Numbered from the stretch's first letter, positions 22,201-34,587 are shown. The stretch: DNA of 64,000 nt from Takashimella koratensis (GCA_003116875.1 BCKT01000002.1:2195293-2259292), one strand, 5' to 3'. Numbers and translations: made by a program. Notes: generated from the letters alone by a model not told the origin.

Positions 22201-23686
22201 TTGCTGTGAAGCGTTGAGAGTGTGTGTGAAGAGAGGTTGAGAGCTGTTGTGATGAGGATGGGAACTGTGTTGATGGAGGGCTTTATATATGTCGTCGGGA
22301 GGCCATCAAGGGGTCAACAGAGTCTTCGCCATACGGGGACGCCGTAAGACAAGGTCGTGAGCATGACCAAGGATGCAAGGGTGGGTTAGCAATCACGGCT
22401 GGTTGGTAAGGGTGCTTGCTCAGCTAAATGCATGAGTACTGGACGCCAGCGAGCGGCGATTCCATGGTGGCGTCGATGGATGGACATTGCTGAAAGGCTG
22501 GTGGTTGGTTGTCGAGGTGCTCCGGAAACTCCTCAAGAAAACTGAATGCAAAGCCAAGACACTCGGAGCCGCGGAAAGGTGTCAGCAACGGTGTACTATT
22601 AGCTTCCGAGCCCCCTCTCACGTTGGGAATATCGACAAAAGTGGAAATTCCAATCATTCTACGTACTCGCGTGCTTGCCACGAAGAGGGGGAAGGGCAAC
22701 TCTGTGGTGTAAACGGATTCTCCGGTGGCGCCAAAGGTGTGATAGGTTCAAGTACAGCCAGGACAAGAAGCACCGGCTGGACAAGACTCGACCCACCGGT
22801 CCCACCGACCGCATTGTCCTCGCTTCAGCTGACACATTCGCATAATGGAGATCTGAGATTTCACTGATGTAGTAACTCTCTACATTTCGCTACATTCTGG
22901 TTGGTTCCACACCTTTGCGGAAACAGCAAATCCTCAGAAGGAATCGCCGTTGACTGCGAAACTCGCTGTCCCATGGGCACAACAGCCCGACGACTGATTA
23001 AGCACACCATCAAGCCTGTATCCCGGGGACCAGCCGGAGCTCGACCCACGGCAAGGTTCGACTTGACACTAGGCAACTCCCAACTCCCCATCATCATCTC
23101 CATCATCGCCCACTTCCTTACCGACTCACCCTTCATCCTCTGGTTGTGCTCACCTTGTCTTCGCAACAGCCACCATGCGACATAACGCGTCACTCTCTGA
23201 GAGATATTCATGCCGAACATATCTTGGCATGCGGCCTACTCCATTTAGCACTCAACACGTCTGGTCATCGCTTGCTATCATCAATTGGAGCGGTGACCTC
23301 AAGTGTCACGTGATCGGAATACCTGAAGCTTTACAACTCTTGACTCCGGCCGACCGACGAAGCAGCGGGTGGGTTGTAAAGAAGGGTAGCGCAAGAGGGC
23401 GCAAGAGGGCGTAGAGGCACAGACAGGGCGTAGGAAAGAGGGCGCAGGGAAGAGACAAGCGGCAGTGTAACAGCAGAGTATCGGCAGAGGAGCGGCAAAT
23501 GGCAGGGGACATGGGGTGTGACCTTGATGGGAATGAGCGAAACGAGGCAAGAATAACGAGATCTGTGATTTGTTGCCTTGTCGGGTGCTTCGGCGTCGAG
23601 TCCACCAACCTCGGAGAACACCACTACCACCAAACTACTGCTCATCGCTATCACTTCATTCACCATCCTCCACAAACACCTCACAA
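22201..23686. other. Long intergenic region with short GC-rich repeats
   Basis: This 1.5-kb divergent spacer lies between the epimerase-like gene (-) and a Zn2Cys6 gene (+). TATATAAAG on the minus strand at 22282-22290 serves the former. A CACGTGA box is at about 23308-23314. Around 23390-23456 the unit GCAAGAGGGC occurs twice in tandem, followed by related GGGCGTAG/GGGCGCAG units. Open frames up to about 125 codons occur on both strands but none resembles a gene. Confidence 0.4.
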
Positions 23687-26600
23687 ATGTCCCCCGACCA
23701 CGCATCCTCATCCTCCGGCGGGCCACATCCACCACACAAACCCGTCAAACCCGAGATCGCAGGTGGACCTGCGCTCAAGTCCGGTCGTCGTGCATTGAGC
23801 TGTACAGAGTGCAAGCGGCGTAAGACAAAAGTGAGCACATGGTCGACTTTCTCACACCACACTTGTTGTTAGCGCCTACTTGGTGTGCTCCCGCCATGAA
23901 GCCATGCCATCCAACCACCCTCATCTCTTCCTGCTGCATCCATCGCTTGATGACATCCTCGTCTCTTGTCAAAACGTGACTCACGCTGACCATGTAAATC
24001 TCGTTTCATCCCGTTCCTGCGCCCTCCGTCCATCCTTCTGCTACCCCTCACGACCTACTCTCATCTTCCCCCACGCTTCCCCCACGCTCTAACAGTGTTC
24101 TGCACTCGGCAAGACACCGTGCGATGCATGCGTCAAACGCGGCAAACCAGGTGACTGCGTCTGGCTCGATGCTTCGGACCAAGGGTGAGTATTTCGGTGA
24201 ACTCCGTCTCCCCCGTCCACCACCATGCATCAATGCTGACACTCTTCCAGCCGCGCATCGTTTGCCCTCACGACCGAGCTCGACACGCTCCGTAGCGAAG
24301 TGAAAGAGCTGCGCGCTCTGCTCTCTCGCCCCGCTGGCCCTCCAGCCGCACCCACCGCTGTCCCTCCCCACGTCCACGCGCCGCAGCAGACCAACTCGGC
24401 ACCTGCGTCCATCATCGCCTCGCCCGATGGGGCAAACGCAATGAATGGAAGCCAGTCTAGCCCTAGTGGATCGTCTCCAGCTACGGCGCCGGGTGGGACC
24501 AACACCTCGTCCGCGGCCACCACAACGTCCCCGACCTACGCGGTCGAGTCCGCCGTCACCGCGATGGAAGATCTCGTCGTTGGTCCCCTCCCCGGTACAC
24601 GCTTCAAGACACGCGCGCCCAGCGTTCAGGGGAGCGCCAAGGGCAGCCCCGTGGCTGCAGCGGATCATAACCGGCGCCGAAGCAGCGGCGGTGATCATGG
24701 CGATACCACAGAAGACGCCGTGAGGAACAAGTGGTTGCTCGAAGCTATCCACTACACACTCCCTGATCCCACGGTGGGCAAGGTCCTCCTCGACGAGTAC
24801 TTTGATGGACCCGTACACAAGGGATGGAAGGTGAGTCGGTGCAGATACAGACCATGCACAAGGAAAATTGGCGAGGTGCGCAAGCTAACCCCATCAGCCC
24901 GTCGATCATACACTGTTCATGAAGCAGTTTCAGACTTACGCCTCCTTGTCGTTGGATGAGCGACGATTGGCGACCGATCCAGCTTGGCTCGCTCTTTACC
25001 TTTCGGTATGTTCTCTCTGTATATTCAGTGACTCTCTCGTCCCTCACTCACACTCCCATAGATGCTCGCGCTCGCTGTCAAGTTTCTCAGCGCAGAGGAT
25101 CTGTTACACCCAGTTTACAGCGCCGAGGACGTGGCCAAGCTTCCCGCGACATTCTACCAAGCGAGCTTGAACGCGCTAGAAGTTGCAAATTACCTAGGCA
25201 CCCCGCAGCTGTACCACGTTCAGGTAGGTTTCAATCGAAACTATCAAAGGCTACGTCGCTAACTTTGTGCAGGCCGCACTCCACTACGTTCTGCTTCTCT
25301 TTGTAAGTGCATTCAAACCCATGTCGCGTACCTAACCACCACGCAGCACTTTGGCGACTCTCAAACTCAAGCCAACCACGCGCTGCGACACTTTGACGCA
25401 GCAGTCACGACTCTGCAGTGGCTCAACCTCGACATTCTTACCGACGACCCTACCACTGCGCCACTCGACGACCCAGCACTCGAAGGGCTGAGCCCAATCG
25501 CTGCTCACGAGCTGTGTAGACGTATCGTCCACATGTACTCGTTCATGGATGGGGCGATGCAGAAGCGTCCTGGTACTTGGAGGATGGGCCAGGGTAAGGA
25601 CTAGTTTATGAGGTTGGTGCTGATCTCGTAGTCACTACGCCATTGCCAAGCAATAAAAACTTGAGCGAAGTCGACGGGCCTGAGCGACCGGCGTACGAGT
25701 ACACAGAGGCGACGATCGCGCGAGTAAGTAGAATGTGGTTGACGATACCGATTGCTCTATTGACCAAGCTTCAGGTTGGTTCCGCATTTGGCAATGTCGT
25801 AAGACACCACCATCTCGGACGAGGTAAGTACTATCAATGGTTGTTACTGATCGTCGGGCAGACCTCACGTTCGACGAAGTGGTCGAGTATGACCGAGGCT
25901 TGCGTATGGCACTCAATGTGATCCCACCAACAAACCTGTCCCTTGACCATGCTTGTAAGTGTGACCATCCAGGATATCTTCAGCACGAGAGCCATTGCGC
26001 TGACACAAATCCAGGGATGATCTACATCATCTTCTGCAGTAAGTCCATGAATCACTAGACAGACTCTAGGCTGATTCTTGTAGGCATTCATAACCGACTA
26101 CAACGTATCCACCGACCTCACATGACATTGGGGTACACTGACCCGGCTCGCGGGCTGTCTCGGGTGGCGTCGGTCGATAGCGCAAAGAGGATTATCGAAA
26201 TCCAAAAGCTCTTTGACACGAGGCGTCGGCTTGTCCCAAAGTAAGCTCCCTGATTGTCACGTCAGCATTATCGGGATAGCTGAACATCCCCGACCAGTTT
26301 CGTCAAGCGCTGGATCATGGGCGCCGCTTTCGTCCTCGCCGTCGACTACATGCTCGGCAACGCATCTAGTCGTCTCGGCCTAGCCCAGGCGCTCGACCTC
26401 TTCACCCAGCCCAACCCCGAGGATCGGTCACCTGAGATTACGCGTGAGGGTGTAAGGACGATCGAGGCGCTTCTCGAAGTTGCGGATTCGAGAGTGAACA
26501 CGGTCCGTGCAGCGACCGTTGAGCAGGACTTGAACGAGCTCCTTGATGAAGTGCGAAGGAAGATGGAACTAGGTCAGTTCCTAAAGCGATTAACATATGA

Positions 26601-27015
26601 CACACGCTGATGTTCTTTAGTGGTCGAGCCGCTTCCTCTTGCAGACTTTGACTTTGACCAGTTCTTCGCGACTCTTCAAGGGTTTGACCTCGCGAGCGTC
26701 AACGCTCTTATGACGCCATCACAGATTGTCACCGACGTTGATCCGCTTCAAACACAGGGTCAACCTCTTTCCGCGACCCAGCCCCAACCTCAGATCCCGA
26801 CCCAGCCCACCACGCACCTGCCCGGCCAAGGGCAGGTGAACAACTACCCCCTACCACCGATCCCATTGTACCACACACTGCTACCCCCGGGCACTATCGA
26901 GAACTGGCCACCCGCACCGGGTCTTGACCAGGTCGCGCCCAACTCTGCTCATCCCGGTGCTCTCCCGCCGTTTCACAACTTTGGTTTCGGTCCCAACTCC
27001 ATGGGAGGCTCGTAG
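23687..27015 (+). CDS. Zn(II)2Cys6 transcription factor (Gal4-like)
   Basis: ATG at 23687 gives MSPDHASSSSGGPHPPHKPV. The zinc cluster is LSCTECKRRKTK joined across a 265-nt intron (23831-24095) to CSALGKTPCDACVKRGKPGDC, with all six cysteines. A heptad-like stretch FALTTELDTLRSEVKELRAL follows and probably mediates dimerisation. Next are a Ser/Pro/Thr-rich linker and a middle regulatory domain with WLLEAIHYTLPDPTVGKVL, YQASLNALEVANYLGTPQL, ALRHFDAAVTTLQWLNLDI and DGAMQKRPGTWRMGQ. The C-terminus is Pro/Gln-rich (QPQPQIPTQPTTHLPGQGQ) and ends GFGPNSMGGS. About ten introns are present. It resembles Gal4/Ppr1-type regulators; its target is unknown, and it is convergent with the alpha/beta hydrolase. 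Confidence 0.87.
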
Positions 27016-27130
27016 TTAGAGGCATTGGATGTTATTGCTTTTATACTGTTGCAAGAGATTGTTTTTGGTTCAAAAAGACATTGCAAGAGCTTGTACACGA
27101 AATTCTACTGACAAGTCAACGCGGTCTCGA

Positions 27131-28155
27131 CTATCCCCTGATAATTTTGAGCCCCTCGACGTCCAAACCCCTCTGCATGACGTTCGTGATCACCTGCGGT
27201 TGGTCCTTGTGCATATCGTGCGACGCTCCTGGCTGCATGGCCAACTTGACATGCGGGTACTCGCGCTCGAGAAGACCCGCATTGACGGTGCAGTCGTAGA
27301 CTGACTTGACGGCTGGGTCGGCAGCGAGGATGATAATTTCCGTCGAGCTCTGTGGGGGGATGGAAGCGTGTGTGCATTGGGCTTGGAACTCGGGCTGAGC
27401 GTAGGCATCTACGTCAGCTTGGTCTTTCCTGGGATGCGACATGCCATCGTTCCTGCTTGCGAAACCCAACCCCTGTTTGACCACCCAAACTCACTGTGAA
27501 CATCTGGTAAATTGCCTGTGAGTCAAAAGACGACACTGCGAGCCTCTTGATCATTGCGTCGGTGATATCCCACCCCAAGTTGTTCTTAATCAACTCCTCC
27601 TCGGTCGGCGGGTTCTTCGGGCCCTCTGCGAGCTTGGTGACCAGCTCGGGGGCGTAGGTGCCTTTCCAGTCGATCACGGGGTCTACGAGGACCACACGCT
27701 TCGGGGGTGTGGAGAGGAGAGGGAAAAGGGAGAGGATCATGGTTGACCCGAAAGAGATGCCGGCGATCACTTCGTATCGCTCGTTCTTGAGGTGATGGGC
27801 CAGATGCTCGACGAAGCCCGCCATGGAGTAGGTAGAGACGTGCTCCGTGAAGCCGTGGCCTAGGAGGTCGGGGGAGTCAACCCGCTGGAGGGTATCAGTT
27901 GACGTCGAGGGTGAGGATAAGGAGTAGTGGGCCAGGGGAGGATCAGGATCTGCTCACGTAGCCTGCGAGGACGGTCAGCTGGCGGTGTTGTCAAGGGGAA
28001 GAGACTGCCTAGATAGATGGCTCACCATCTTGGACGAGGTAGTGCGCCGCTTTGGCCCAGACGAGCGCCGAGCCCATCGAGCTATGGAGTACCAGGGCAC
28101 GCTTGGGCGACGCCAGGGGTCCCCAAGTGATCATACTGAATGGACTGGACGACAT
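27131..28155 (-). CDS. Alpha/beta hydrolase fold protein
   Basis: ATG at 28155 gives MSSSPFSMITWGPLASPKRA, then ALVLHSSMGSALVWAKAAHYL. The next segment, DGYRVDSPDLLGHGFTEH, is read by joining a 5-nt exon (27958-27962, GCTAC on the minus strand) to its neighbours. The nucleophile elbow is AGISFGSTMIL (G-x-S-x-G), an acid candidate lies in EIIILAADPAVKS, and the catalytic His is in GASHDMHKD. The protein is about 285 residues, normal for the fold. The substrate cannot be inferred. It is convergent with the Zn2Cys6 gene (115 bp between stops) and divergent from the SDR at 29076. Confidence 0.83.
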
Positions 28156-29075
28156 CGTTTCGTTCTCCTTTGAGCTGTGCTGGTCTAGCGAATAGTCAGA
28201 TCGATGAGGAGAGGGAGAGGGGGCTGAAAACTCGACATGGTGGTTGAGCACGGTAGGCGGGCCGGTGAATGTACATCGGAGGTAGAGCTCGCACCCAGGA
28301 AGGTCGGCTCAGAGGATGTCCGTGTCGGATTCAAGGTAGCATCGGGCATAGCCAGCCGTACATCCACACTACATCCACCCTATCCGACTTACATCCAGGC
28401 CTCACAGAGCTAGGCATAGACTCACATCGCTTCTAGAAATGTACATCAGTGCTAAGACGACTTAGTCGTGAGAGATTGGAGTGACTTGGGATAGAGGAAA
28501 AGCATATTTGAGGCTGGTAGTTATTGGTCAAACGGCATCCTGGACTGTTGCGCAACCTGTCTCCATCCATGACCTAGTATTAATCTTACCCGCAAGCGAG
28601 GACAATCCGGGCGCTACAGCGAAGACGTCCATCCATACACCCTCCACAATGCTAATGCAGTCGTACCGGCCAGTTGTGAAGTGCACGCCATCTTGAAAGA
28701 AATGGGTCGTTCAGCGGCGTGCGCTTCCGTCCACCTGTCTCCCTGGATACGGATACGAGTATACCCCTGGTCGCGTCATCGCGAACCCAGGTGGATCGTT
28801 AGTCCGAAATCCCATCCACCCCGCCTCCACCGGGTCGAAAATAGCGGACGAGCGGTGCGGAAACCTCCACCTCGGCTTCGGCATCCCCTTTCTCGCCCTC
28901 TGATTGGCTGGAGTGGGATTTGACCTACAAATCGTCATCTTGTGGCAAAGAGACAACAAGGTGTCTGCAAAGGTATATAAACGGCGGTGGACGTTGGTTG
29001 AACACACTCATCAGCTACTTACATACCTACTCTTGAACTCACCACTACTCGCTCTTACGCGCATATATAGACACC
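28156..29075. promoter_or_regulatory. Divergent hydrolase/SDR promoter
   Basis: This spacer holds TATATAAA at 28974-28981, about 95 bp before the SDR start, a strong TATA candidate. Around 28360-28400 the octamer TACATCCA recurs three times at irregular spacing. No gene was recognised. Confidence 0.45.
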
Positions 29076-30186
29076 ATGCCGTTCGCGTACAAGAAAGTCC
29101 TCATCCTCGGTGCGACCTCTGGTCTTGGTAGGTTTCACCTTCTACCCTCCACCCTAGACTCTCTGTACCACTTTTGGCGCATCTCGACTGGTTATTGACA
29201 AGGTTCTCATCTTCCCCTACTCTAGGCAAAGCCCTCGCCGAGGTCATTCTCAAGAACTCGTCGGCCAAAGTCATCGTCACTGGGCGAAGGGAGGACAGAC
29301 TCGCTCAGTTCGCTTCTGAGCACGGCAAAGACGGTCGCGTCTCGACGTTCCCGCTCGACATGGCCAAGCTTGACAAGATTGAGGGGTACTTCAGCTCGTA
29401 AGTGGGCGACTCTGCACATCTCAAATGTTTCCCCAGCACCCTATCACCATCTTCAACCCGTCATGCCCATCTCTCAAAGGCTGACCTATACCCTCACCGA
29501 ACTCATGCTGACATTCACAGACTCAACCAAGCCCACCCGGACATCGACATGATCATCCACAACGCCGGCATCCAGCGAACTGCTCCTTTCTATAACCCGG
29601 CTGCTGTTGATCTCACCAGCCTTACGGACGAGATCACTGTCAACTACACGTCTGTCCTCTACACGCTCAAGTACGGTCTTCCTCTCTTGCTTGGCCCTAA
29701 ATCCACTTGGGACGAGAAGAACGCCGCCATGGTTCTCGTCGGCAGCGGTATCGGGATTGTTCCCTTCACTTTGTATCCCAACTACGGAGCTACCAAAGCC
29801 GCAGTGCACCACCTCGCGATTACCCTCAAGGAGCAACTTCGTGCGACCAACGTCAAAGCCATCGAAATCATCCCTCCCGCCACGGAAAGTGAGTGCATGC
29901 GGAATGTCATGAGCCACGGATCAGAGTTAACAAATCAACAGGTGAGCTTGGAAGCGGTGAGAACCAGCCCGAATTGGCCAACATTACCTTCAAGTTCCCG
30001 GCTTTGACGATTGAAGAGTTCACCACCGCTGCCTGGGCTGGACTGGAAGCAGGCGACGACACCATTTCCATGGGTACGGGTCAGCAGCGTGTAGACCTTG
30101 TCGAGCCGCCTCGTATGCAGTTCTTCAAGCGCGTTGACGACCATGTCAAAGACGCCCCCGGCTTCCCTGTCGACCGCGCAAATTAG
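29076..30186 (+). CDS. Short-chain dehydrogenase/reductase (DltE-like)
   Basis: ATG at 29076 gives MPFAYKKVLILGATSGLGKA, containing the cofactor loop G-A-T-S-G-L-G. Further SDR marks are VIVTGRREDRLAQF, FPLDMAKLDKI, MIIHNAGIQRTAPF, NYTSVLYTLKYGLPLL, VLVGSGIGIVP and the catalytic YGATKAAVHHLAITL (Y-x-x-x-K). The protein is about 265 residues in four exons; the first intron is longer (about 95 nt). The order N-A-G, S, Y-x-x-x-K is complete, so the enzyme should be active. The GR motif after strand 2 suggests NADP(H). Its substrate is unknown. Confidence 0.88.
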
Positions 30187-30383
30187 ATAACTACTGTAGT
30201 TTGTGATTGTACGTAGATACACAGAATGAGACACGAGATAACAGCTTGTTTTTATGACAATTAGACAAGCTTACCATCAATGCACCACGGGTTCCTCCGT
30301 TCCCAGGACATCGTATTAACTATTCATTTCAAGAGATTATGACTCAAAGTGACTTATGGACCTTACCTCCGAGCTCTACTAGA

Positions 30384-31440
30384 CTAGTGTACTTTCTGTA
30401 GAGGATAAGTCGAGTTGATTGACTCGTGGTCCTGGATCACAATCCTCCTACGCTTCCCAAACCCAACGTACCCAGCCATCGAAGCGGCAACGAGAGCAAC
30501 CGCGAATACTCCGATACCAACGACGGCGCCGATACCACCGCCCGCAGCGGCAGAGAGGCCAGAGGAAGAAGATGTCGAAGTGACGGTGGCAGTGACAGTA
30601 GCACCTGCTGTCGCCGAGCCCGTATTGTAGATGTTGTACGTCTGAGTGGTGTACTCGGTGTCGTCATCAGCGAGGACTAGGACAGTTGATGAGTTGCTGC
30701 AAGTATAAGAGGCGGTCGAGGCACTCGACGAGATAGTGATGTCGGCGCATTGGTAGTAGAACGTCTCAGAGCCGTAAAGCTTTATTGGGTCAGTTTAGCG
30801 ACTAAGATGGTACAGTCGAGCATCGACAGTGTTGGTTGAGAGGAGGAAGGGATCGCACTGACCTGGTAGAAGACCATGAGAGTGACGTCGCCAGAGATAC
30901 CGAGAGAGGTAAAATCCGGTGCGGTCGTGCAGTAGCCACCAGGGGACATGGCAAGGATTGTGTCGGTGTACGCTGAGAACTGGTGGTAGGCTGTAGGATC
31001 GGCAGAGTTGACATACATGAGTGCGATGTTGGCGGCGACGGTGAGAGACTCGATGGATATTTGACCACCAGCTGGACGTCGGTTAGTGTTAGCATCTTCG
31101 GAATATGTGCAGCACGGCAAGAGGAGACAATGGGCGTGAGCTTACAAGCAGGGAAGCTGGTGCGAGTCGAGCTCATAGCGGCACCACCGCATGGATCGTA
31201 AGCGGCAGTGGTAGCATTGAACGTTGTGCGAGCGGGAGGGTAGATGAACTCGACCGGACTGGAGGCAAAGTACTACCAGATGTTCAAAAGTTAATCTCAC
31301 TGTATGGTTCTAGACGAGAACAGTAAAGGGAATAATAGTAGGTAAAGGATGACACTCACGTCAATCTCAGTCGTCTCCCGACGGACAAGACCAGCCGAAG
31401 TGACGGTAACGAGTGCAAGTGCGGCAACAGGGGCCCACAT
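30384..31440 (-). CDS. BIM1-like domain surface protein, type I membrane form
   Basis: ATG at 31440 gives MWAPVAALALVTVTSAGLVR, a signal peptide followed by a dibasic site. The BIM1-like (X325, LPMO-like) domain shows SSPVEFIYPPARTTFN, DPCGGAAMSSTRTSFP, GGQISIESLTVAANIAL, AYHQFSAYTDTILAMSPGGY with a Cys after it, DVTLMVFYQLYGSETFYYQ, and CADITI. After a Ser/Thr-rich stalk comes one membrane helix (AAGGGIGAVVGIGVFAVALV) and the cytosolic tail GKRRRIVIQDHESINSTYPL. The protein is about 260 residues with four introns. The family's founding member, Cryptococcus BIM1, takes part in copper uptake; here no His precedes the first strand, so copper binding by a histidine brace is doubtful. Divergent paralogue of the gene at 32580. 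Confidence 0.75.
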
Positions 31441-32579
31441 GTTCAATGGTTGGTGATTAGAGAAACAGAACAGACAAGTGAGGGTAAATCGATGCAGTGG
31501 GAAAAAGAAGGAAGAGTTTATGAAGAGTTCAGATTAGTGTAGGGTGACTGGAAGAGGTAGTCTATGGGTCAAAGGGCACAAGGAAGAAAAGAAGAGATAG
31601 AAAATCGAGAGATGCCCAGCATGTGATGTCGGACGAGTCATCCCGACTTGGTGCCCTCGAAACGGCCGTCTCCTTTCTCGGGGTCCTACCAACGTCGTCT
31701 TTTGCGGCCGTCCACCCCCTTCCTCCGCAAAACCTACCCATAACCTCGCGCTTCTCCTCGCCCCTCTCGGTCGGTAAAATCGCCACCGAACCGAATTTCT
31801 CACGGTACTTGGAGAGCGAAACCCACCCTGCGGAGGTCTTAGGACTTGGTGGTCTTATCGGCCGACGAGTGGTGAGGTGTGGCGCCACACCATCCCACCC
31901 GATACCAACCCCTACGATAGATTGTTTCTTCCAAAGCCAATCATCGTCAATGTTTCGGCCTTTACCCACGTCATCCCTGCTCTTGCGCAGCAGAAGCACC
32001 TACCTCGTCTAATCAGATAAGCACAGGAGAGTTTCCGTGCGGTATTCATCGGCTCTTGCGCCACCGCTCGCCCCTTCTTACCCGACACTTGGGGACTCGA
32101 GAAATGTCCGCAGCTCGCTTCCCATCCGACTTCTTGGGTCTGTCAGGTTATACGCCTGATCCATTCGACCACCATCGATTCGTGTCTGACCGCTTGATGA
32201 GGTGGCGCCGCAGTTTCATCTCATGAGTAGGCACGAATGAGAATAAACCCACCCATCTGGCGATTCGTTACAAGCTCCAACCCGGCTTTACCCGACGAAT
32301 CACGGGAAGGCTGGTGTGTGAGGTTGAACTGTATTGCCCTCGCAAAGTCGTTCGGCTCAGTCAAACCCGGAGCCAGACGGGCGACACCGTCCCTCTCCAA
32401 GTGACCGAGCCACACGGGAGTCATAGGCCGAAAGGTCTGGCCTACTCGTTTCCGTCTTCGGATGAGAGACGGGGCGAGGACAATTGCTGGCACAATATAT
32501 ATCTCGTTGTCACTGAAAGCCTTCATCCCCTCTCACCCTTTGCTTCTCATCACTCCAAGTTTCCTTTGAATCACCTAAG
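31441..32579. promoter_or_regulatory. Shared divergent promoter of the two BIM1-like genes
   Basis: This 1.1-kb spacer separates the two paralogues. ATATATAT at about 32495-32502 lies about 80 bp before the right-hand gene. Open frames of 100-145 codons exist on both strands (for example 31562-32012) but resemble nothing and look like chance frames. Confidence 0.35.
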
Positions 32580-33532
32580 ATGCTCGCTGCCTTCCTCGCT
32601 GCCGCCGCGACTTCGTTCGTGTCTGTCTCTGCTGCCACTGCCAGCATCTCGGTAAGTCCATGTTCTCTTCCCCTGGGTATGTTCACCTCCTTTTATGAAA
32701 CCTCACTCACCTCATAGTCCTTCTCCTCCTCCCCTGTCGAGTTCCTCTACCCTCCTCCTCGTGGTTACTCTGCCGACACCGCCTCTGTCTACCCGTGCGG
32801 TGGTATCGACCCCTCGACTACCAGGACCAGCTACCCTCTAAGTAAGTCTCACCTACAGACCAGTCTCAGCGCTTTACTCACCCTCTCCTAGCCGGCGGCG
32901 AGATCGCACTCAACTCGCAGACCCTCGTTGCCAACCTCAACATCCTTTATGTGAACGAGACCGACCCTACTCTCTTCCACGATTTCTCCACCTACACCGA
33001 TTCCATCCTTGACATGTCCGAGGGTGACTACTGCGTCTCGGGTCCCAACATGTCCGCCTACACCGCTGGGGAAAATGCGACTTTGCTCGTCATCTATCAG
33101 CTCTACGGTAATAGCACTTACTACTACCACTGCGCCGACGTCACCCTCGTCGCTGCTAGCAGTTATACCGCCCCCACCGACGTCACCTGCACCAACAGCT
33201 CGGTGATCCTCGATGTTGCCTCGGACGACAATTCCCTCGTCCTTCACGGGACTAACTTCACGGGCGACGCTGCCGGCGGTAACGGGCAGAACATTACCAT
33301 AACCTCGACCCCGACCAACACGGCTACCAGCGTCTCGGCGTCCATTGTCCACGCTGCCTCAACCTCAAAGGCTGCGTCCGCGGTCTCGTCCAAGGCGGCT
33401 TCTGGCTCTGCAGCGGCAACTTCCGCTGCTGCTGCCGCCGCTAGCGCGTCGTCGTCGGGTGCCTCTCCCCTTCTCTCCACTGGCATTCTCACGATTGCCC
33501 TCGGCCTCGTCGTCGCCGCCGCGGCTTTCTAA
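32580..33532 (+). CDS. BIM1-like domain surface protein, probable GPI-anchored form
   Basis: ATG at 32580 gives MLAAFLAAAATSFVSVSAAT, a signal peptide. The BIM1-like domain follows: SSPVEFLYPPPRGYSADT, VYPCGGIDPSTTRTSYP, GGEIALNSQTLVANLNIL, LFHDFSTYTDSILDMSEGDY with a Cys after it, ATLLVIYQLYGNSTYYYH and CADVTLVA. There are several N-glycosylation sites. A long Ser/Ala-rich stalk precedes the C-terminal hydrophobic segment LLSTGILTIALGLVVAAAAF, which ends at the stop; with Ser-Gly-Ala just before it this fits a GPI signal. The protein is about 275 residues with two introns. It is clearly paralogous to the divergent gene at 31440 but differs in membrane attachment. Confidence 0.78.
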
Positions 33533-34587
33533 GACTATTTCTACAGCTTTCGTAATATGCTAGAGCCATGAAGGGTCTTCTATGAACCTGCATTCATTCG
33601 GACCGCTTGTTTAATGGTACCAGATTGATGGTTGCGATTGAGTTTCGCCCTGTTATGCCATTCTGTTGCGAACCGTTGCCCCCATTGGGATGGTTCCTGA
33701 CTCAATTCCTCCCAAGAGGGGTCTCCCCTCGTGTGTAGCGCCTTGGACGCAAGCGAGCGGCCAAGGTACCCCTCTGCACGCTGCGCAGTCGATACATCCA
33801 GAACGGCAAGTGGGCGTGACGACGGGCTAACTCGTTGATTTCTCATCGGCCGTTATCTGATAAAGCAACACAGGGAAGGGAAATATATCTCCGCAGTCAT
33901 TGTTAAAATCGGCCGACGAAGGGTGGAAGTAAGACGCCTTTTGTCTTGGCGAAGAGAGTGAAGGAAAAGAGAGTTTGACATGAGGTATGGACCTCGTGTC
34001 AATACCCCGCTCGCACGATATACTTGCGGGGGAACAAGACCTGTGCGGGGTTCAGTCATGCTCAAGCGGAGTGTCCAGGAAACGTTTACGAAGCCGTCTC
34101 ATGACCGTCGTTGGCATGGACGACATCGGCCGTACCAACGCTCACCTGCTGGTTATCGTTACTCTGTGCCCTCTGAACAATTGCAGCACCTCGTGTCCTT
34201 GCTCTGAGCAAAGGGAATTGAACCCGGTATCGGTAACAGCTTCATTCGTCCATCTAATGCATGTCTCACGATCCGAAAGCACAAGGCCTGTCTGACCAAG
34301 GTATAAATTTGTAATGTAGATAAATCAAAAAAAAAAAAAAAAAAGAAGAAAAGATGAAGGAGATGATCAAACATTGAGACTGACGACTTCGTAAGTGAGT
34401 CATGGCTGGGTCGTAGGATAGGCATATGGCTGGTCACCATTGTTGTCGTCGTCGTCTCGTAGAAGTTGTTGTACACATGATCGGGACTCCCGTGCAAACC
34501 CAGGATCCTACACTCTCACATTTTACCCTCCGCCTGTTCTCACACACCGGTACCCACGTCACCACTTCTCTTTGGCCTTACACTCGC
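33533..34587. other. Intergenic, convergent 3' ends with an A18 tract
   Basis: This 1-kb stretch lies between the stops of the BIM1-like gene and the CAP10 gene. It contains an uninterrupted run of 18 A at 34327-34344 and a short hairpin CTTGCTCTGAGCAAAG at about 34199-34214. No coding sequence was recognised. Confidence 0.4.

Noticed and set aside
31562..32012. Overlapping open frames of 129-145 codons between the two BIM1-like genes.
   Set aside because: No family resemblance, overlapping on both strands, and located in a shared promoter.
34195..34330. GGTTCAATTCC on the minus strand resembles a tRNA T-loop (B box).
   Set aside because: The T-stem pairs only at three positions, no acceptor or anticodon stem can be formed, and the downstream part folds on itself as a simple hairpin.
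34327..34344. A18 tract as a retroposed poly(A) tail.
   Set aside because: No processed-gene sequence or target duplication is visible next to it; a simple homopolymer is the simpler reading.
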